Source: Pithys albifrons albifrons
Lineage: Eukaryota; Chordata; Aves; Passeriformes; Thamnophilidae
Assembly (NCBI RefSeq): GCF_047495875.1
Contig: NC_092461.1
Location: forward strand, 49,295,101 to 49,359,100
Length of the DNA stretch: 64,000 nucleotides
Direction: 5' to 3'
In this document: positions 58,986-64,000 of the stretch, piece by piece
Layout of the letters: each line of letters opens with the position of its first letter
How positions within the stretch are numbered: the stretch's first letter is position 1
The notes under the pieces: model-generated
Seen by the model: the letters and a program-made list of their open reading frames with translations, nothing else
Told to the model about the DNA's origin: nothing
The model's database searches: none
Made by a program: the position numbers and the translations under genes

Positions 58986-61900
58986 TAACATTTCTATATA
59001 CATCTATGTATCTATTAAAAATGAGCGCTATGTGCTGATTCAAAAGCCAGTACAGGCAGACTTTCTGCAGGGTTTCCATATAAGGTCAGTTCTGCCAAGA
59101 AAACGTCAGTTCTAACCTCTAACATTTCTACAACTTTAGTCTGAGGTCTCTCTTCAGCAGCACTTGCCAATTGTGCTGCTCAAGTCATGGTGTTAGCAGA
59201 TGTTTTGCTCTGCTTCAGCCTCCCAGTGGGTTATGAAGCCAAATTCAAGATTCAAATGACTACACTTATTTTTCAGACTTAGTACACTTTTTTTAATGGG
59301 AATTTGGAATGGAGTGAAAATTATTTTGTGTATCCCTCAGATATTGGCCTGCAGAAGAATAGCAAAAATTTTGTTTGTACCTTTTACATTCAAAATGTGT
59401 GAGACTATAAACATCTTGTAGTCCTGAAACATTCCTTCTAATTGTTCAGTTAAGACTGTGAGACTTCAACATCTCCCTGTGATTCCTTACAAAGATCTGA
59501 CTGTTTTCTCTTCTTCTTTGTGCCAAAGGGTTTAGAGACTTTTGGAGGACATAGTGACATACCACAAACCAAAGAACAGAGCTACTTCTCTTAGACTCAA
59601 AGAGAGCAGCAGAGAAAAAATAGAAGAAATCACTAAATAGTTAGCTGCCCTTTTGATGACAGGAAGAGCAGTCCTTGTCCTCCTTTCCATCAACAGTTCA
59701 GGTTTTAGATATCTCTCAGTGTTATCAGCTAGTTCTTCTGAGTAAGTTGTATAAATGATAACTGAATGAGAACTGGTTCCTTTTGAAAGAAGAATAAAAA
59801 AGAAGAAGGCAAAGAAGAGGAAAAAGCCTTCAGAAATATCGACTCAGTCTAGTTAAGCTTATTCGCTGTGATATAATTCAGCTTTTTTAATGAACCTCAG
59901 AGCATTGTCTGATGTAAAGAATAAACTTCCACCTTTGCATATTGAAGCCTGTCTGAAAAGCCTTCATGCAATGCCTATGTCTCAGATGTTGTAAAGCCAA
60001 GGACCAGTTACTCCTATGACACTCTAGACCATCATACTTGCTTGGTGGACTTGCTTATCCTGGATGCAGCTCTGAGAATAATTGATTTGAGGATTTGTCT
60101 GCTGAGTAATCAGGTAGAAAAGGCTTTATTTTGACATGAGGTTGCATTTTCCAGCTATTTTGCTAAAATGAAGAAACATCAAGAAGAAATTATATAACTT
60201 AATCTGACATTGTATGTTGAGCAAACTGTGACTGTGTTCTCCTTAAGCAGTTTTGTGAAACTAGCCTCTGATATTTTTGTTTCTGCCTGCCACCAATCCA
60301 TGAATTTGCAGTTTGCTCAGTCACTCTCTAGACTCCAGATATGGTATTGACTAGATTTCCATAGCTTTTATAGACACAGTGAAATGCAGGTTTCTGAATC
60401 TGGAGTTTTCTGTAGGTAAGTAATTGGGGAGTTTGATATTAAAACAATCCCCTCCTGAGCTGTTGTCAAAGGATGTAACCTGTTAAAAGTTGATTCTAGA
60501 TTCAAAGCATTCAGTGTGCACCTGCACACATGCTCTGACACAGTCTATCTCCCTTGGATGTGAATGCCCAGTGATGGATCTCTTCCATGAAGGAAGTTTC
60601 CTGCTGATCCGAACCCAGAAGAGGGAACACTTTTGCTGGTCTTTGACTCTCCTGTCAATACAGGACACAGGCTGAAGATGTACAGAGCCAGACAGCTGGG
60701 TCTCCAATGCATACAGAGCTCATGATATCAGTAAGAGATGCCCCTGGGAGCTGCAGGCCACAGGCCAACCCACCGGCTAGTGCAGAGTCACAGCATGCAG
60801 CCGAGTGCCTGGAGCCAAATTTCCCCCCCTTTACTCCCTTCCCAGTGCATCATCTGTTGGATGTAGGAAGCATCCAAACCAAAAGCACAGGGACAGGACT
60901 ATACCAGTGGCACCTGCTTAGCGTCTCAAAGAGAAGACTGAATTCCTTCTATCTGACAATTGAGATGCAGACAGTCACTTTATTGATAGAATTAGTTCAT
61001 ATTCCAGTTTGTCATGTGTACGGATAATGCACTCTGAGATTAAGCTACTGTAGCAATGGATTTCCTAACCTAATTTTAAAAGATAAAAGCTCCAGTGAAG
61101 TGAGGCTTCATGGCCCACTCCACTCCATTCAATTTACAGTGCTTCAGAGAAGCAGGCAAGAGAGTCCTCCCTCAGGTTGCTGCTCTGCACCTCTGACCTC
61201 CTTCTCTGAAAGCCAGTCTTCCAGGGAAGGAAATAGAGCAGCACTAAATCTCCCATCCCTCTGGGTACCAGCATCTGCTGTCACTCTTTGCAGCTCACGT
61301 GAAAGGTCATACGGAGCAGGGCTCTGAGAAGCCCTGCCTGTAAAATAAGGAGTGCTGTCCTGCATCAGGAGAAGACCTGCTTCCCCTTGTCTCCGCCCTC
61401 CCCACTTCAGTTCCTGACCACCCTACTCTCCCTGTGAGTTTTGGATAGTCACAAGCACTGCCAGTATGATAAGGGCAGATGTTCTTGAGGAATCTCATCA
61501 GTTTCTGTCAAGTCTCCCTCAGCCAAGCCAAAGCATTCTCCAGGCTCAGTTCTTCAGGATCTTCCAGAAATGCTGCTTTTACCTGCTGGGCTTGACTCTG
61601 GTGTAAGCAGGTATCATTTCACTGATCTGAGGGAGGGAGACAGCTGCATGTTGGGGGAAGATCTGGCCTTCTTCCATCATGCTGCATTGTCATTTTCCAC
61701 AAAAGCATTTGCCAGGAATTGTTCCAACCCCTAGCCAAAAAAGAGCAATTTTTCTTCCTTCAAATAAGAGTGAATGTAGAATTTCAACTGCGTATATGTA
61801 TTCTTATACATATGGTAGTTTCTCACAATAAATGTGCCACATGGCATAGGATGAAGTTATATTAGAGGGACCAGCACACACGTCAAAGCTTTGATTGTAA

Positions 61901-62493
61901 ACTTACAGATCAGAGAAGGAGATGAGCAATCTTTATGTCCAATTATAACTGAGATATTTCTTTTTTCCTAAGCTGGTGTCTGTTACCATGGCCACAACCT
62001 TCAGAATTTTCTGGCTATTTTAAAGCCATTACTGGGAGTGGAAGAGCAGATGTTTAATTACATTCTTTTTATTCCATTCACTAGGTACAGCTGACATTTT
62101 AGGGGGTCTTGTTAAAAAAAAATTAATCCTTCTTTTATTGTTTATCATTTTCTTAGAGAAAAATAGCAAGAAGTTAATTAATATGTGCCAGTATTCATTT
62201 TGTCTACAACTTCTAAATGGAGATGAGGAAACCAGGTTCTTGACATTTTAAAGACTATTAGACTGGTATTAGCAGCAGTCAGAGGAAGGTGAAAACCACA
62301 CTGTAGAAAATAGACCAGGAGCTGCTAGTTGTTGTCCTGGCCACTGACAGTCCCACAGGACTCAGTATTCGAACAACCTCTGATGTCTGCACACTTCCAG
62401 GGACAGATGGCTGCTGAGCAGGGACTTTTGGATGTTTGGCATCAGCATGTTTGGATGGAGGGACCCTACTTCTCATCCCACTCTTACTCCCAG
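58986..62493. other. Non-coding DNA, nothing recognised
   Basis: This is AT-rich single-copy sequence. A purine-rich run (AAGAAGAATAAAAAAGAAGA-like) lies near 59785-59825. No gene or transposon was recognised. The strong pyrimidine tract at the right end belongs to the next candidate exon. Confidence 0.35.
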
Positions 62494-62581
62494 TGTCTAA
62501 ACTTACTTGGATGTGTGTCTTGTAGCTCTGTCCCTGAGCTCAGCACCAAAGACTTCCTTGATGGAGCAAAGTGTTGGGAAG
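62494..62581 (+). other. Candidate exon with strong splice signals
   Basis: The acceptor tract CTACTTCTCATCCCACTCTT then ACTCCCAG (AG at 62492-62493) is close to ideal, and the donor GGGAAG then GTGAGT (GT at 62582-62583) is consensus. The 88 bases between are open in the frame that ends SVPELSTKDFLDGAKCWE. A second acceptor (GTCTTGTAG, ending 62525) would give a 56-base exon. The peptide is not recognised, and no upstream or downstream partner was found, so this may be an exon of a non-coding transcript or a chance pairing. Confidence 0.25.
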
Positions 62582-64000
62582 GTGAGTGCCCTAGAGGAAT
62601 GCATCATGAGATGTGAATTCAGATCTTCATATTCAGGCTGCTGTCCTATTCCCTTCTACAGACAGTTGATCTAGACTAATGCTGTTTAACTGCCTCTTTA
62701 GTATTTTCTTGACTTGGAGGTTCTAGGTGTCAGATTCCTGACGAGTTACAAGATTTCATTATTTAGCTGTTGTTGCTCAGCTTCTCTTGATGGTGGAGTT
62801 TCTTCTAGCTGGTACTGCTACTAATTTGAAGCTATTTATGTACTATGCTGACCGTAATCTCATCAACAATTATGCTGATGAACACTGATTTAAATATTTT
62901 GCAAACCAGGGAAAAGGACAGCACTATCTTTCCCTCAAAAGCAGAACTCAGGCTATGAAGGGAGATCCAGAATGGGATTCTCACTGAAACCCCAAATGGA
63001 AACAGAGATGCCAAAAGAGGGAATTTAGGTCAGGGCCAGTGTCTGCAGAAAGTCCCATGATGAGAGATGTGGTCAGAATCCATCAGTTTCTCACCATTTC
63101 TGCTACTCTGTAATGCTTAGGGGATCTCACCGCACAGCTGCTGCTGGGCAGGCTGGGGGAGAGCTGAGCAGCAATGGATGTGCCTCTCAGCCATGGTGGG
63201 GAGTGGGCTGGCTGCCCAACAGCCCCTTCTCCTCTGACCATGGTTGGCTGTCATGTTGCCTTTATTTTTGGTTATGCAATTGTTTGGCTAAGTTGAAATT
63301 CCTCGTGTTGCTGCAGAAGCTGCTTTTATCTATGCAGCCCATGTAATTATATATGTCCCCTCTCATTATATCATGCCTACAGTGCACTATCCACTATCCA
63401 AAACTCTCATTTTCTTACACTTTTTCCCATTTGCCTGCTTTTCATAGGTGTCAGTGTCTTTCCCTGGTGGCAGTGAGTCCCACTGATAGAGGGCTTGAGC
63501 TTTGGGCTTTAGGAACTGATTCTTTCTACAGCAGTAGTATATTGCTACAGACTTAGCCTAAATAATTTGGTGACTTATCCTAAATAGCTCAGCCACCTAG
63601 CCTGGCTGAGTCGGTGTAGGACAGAAACAGTTTGCTACCCACATAAAGCAGAAACGTAATCACCCTGAAGCAGGAAGGGAGGCAGGACAGGGTCCATCCA
63701 GTGGGCAACACATTTTTAGGCAATCCGTTATTTAAGGCACATTTTTATTTTGCAGTGCTGGAAGAGAAAGTGCCTTGCTTCCAACATCTGCTTCATGCTC
63801 CATGCATGACTGATCACATCTCTCACTGCAGCAGCTCCGCAGAGCTGCAGCCCCAAGGTCATGTGAAGGTGCAGTTGGTTCTGTGCAAAGCAGCTCTGAC
63901 AGCTGACCTCAGATCTGTCCCATCTAGCAGTTCTGAAGGACCCATTTGGTTCTCTCCTCAGGGCATTCGCAGTTCAGTTTGCCATCCCACCTCTGCAGCC
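62582..64000. other. Non-coding DNA to the window end
   Basis: Nothing was recognised: no repeat family, CpG cluster or exon-like open frame. Any gene crossing the right border would be in an intron here. Confidence 0.35.

Noticed and set aside
58671..58988. 105-codon + strand frame
   Set aside because: It is antisense to the old CR1 fragment.
1..64000. tRNA, rRNA, CRISPR arrays, operons or prophage-type features
   Set aside because: None seen. The repeats and splice-like signals are those of an animal nuclear genome.

Overview
The window looks like avian nuclear DNA that is almost entirely non-coding: intergenic, or the inside of very long introns. The evidence for a bird is the repeat content. 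There are six CR1 LINE fragments, several with the avian CR1 3' terminus (ATTCTATG-type repeats, here usually read as 'tcatagaat...ggttggaaggga' on the + strand). There is also one LTR whose layout I recognise from endogenous retroviruses (ERVs) of modern birds. Species and chromosome cannot be named from the sequence.

Layout. From 1 to 12.5 kb there is unremarkable single-copy DNA with a pyrimidine-rich tract (about 3.6-4.0 kb), a near-perfect 65-bp palindrome (7268-7332) and a TTCC microsatellite (11.83-11.90 kb). A CR1 fragment carrying decayed reverse-transcriptase (RT) coding sequence on the - strand lies at 12.57-14.2 kb. A short CR1 3' end is at 17.4-17.6 kb. A solo ERV LTR on the - strand, with a probable 5-bp target-site duplication, is at 21.28-22.0 kb. 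A possible orphan protein-coding exon on the + strand is at 23832-23999. A hexanucleotide microsatellite is at 28.45-28.52 kb and a TATA-type promoter candidate at 29.4-29.5 kb. Three CR1 copies in both orientations cluster at 38.6-42.1 kb. The only CpG island is at about 43.14-43.57 kb. It carries an RFX X-box-like palindrome, an E/M-box, a full CRE (TGACGTCA), a (CCG)7 tract and a plausible splice donor, in that order, and is the best candidate for a real gene start (+ strand). Just downstream, a segment of about 185 bp occurs twice (44093-44280 and 45949-46130). The upstream copy keeps its CpGs and the downstream copy has lost them. An ancient CR1 lies at about 58.1-59.0 kb.

Coding content. 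No complete gene is visible. The longest open frames (229 aa on the - strand at 16.7-17.4 kb and 177 aa on the + strand at 2.9-3.4 kb) have no recognisable domains and are near what chance allows. The most protein-like stretch is the candidate exon at 23.8-24.0 kb. It and the CpG-island first exon could belong to one or two genes whose other exons lie outside the window, and nothing in the sequence links them. I found no tRNA, rRNA, CRISPR array or bacterial-type feature. I do not see an undescribed multi-gene system here. The points most worth following up are the promoter with its paired duplicated element, the orphan exon, the 65-bp palindrome and the solo LTR.
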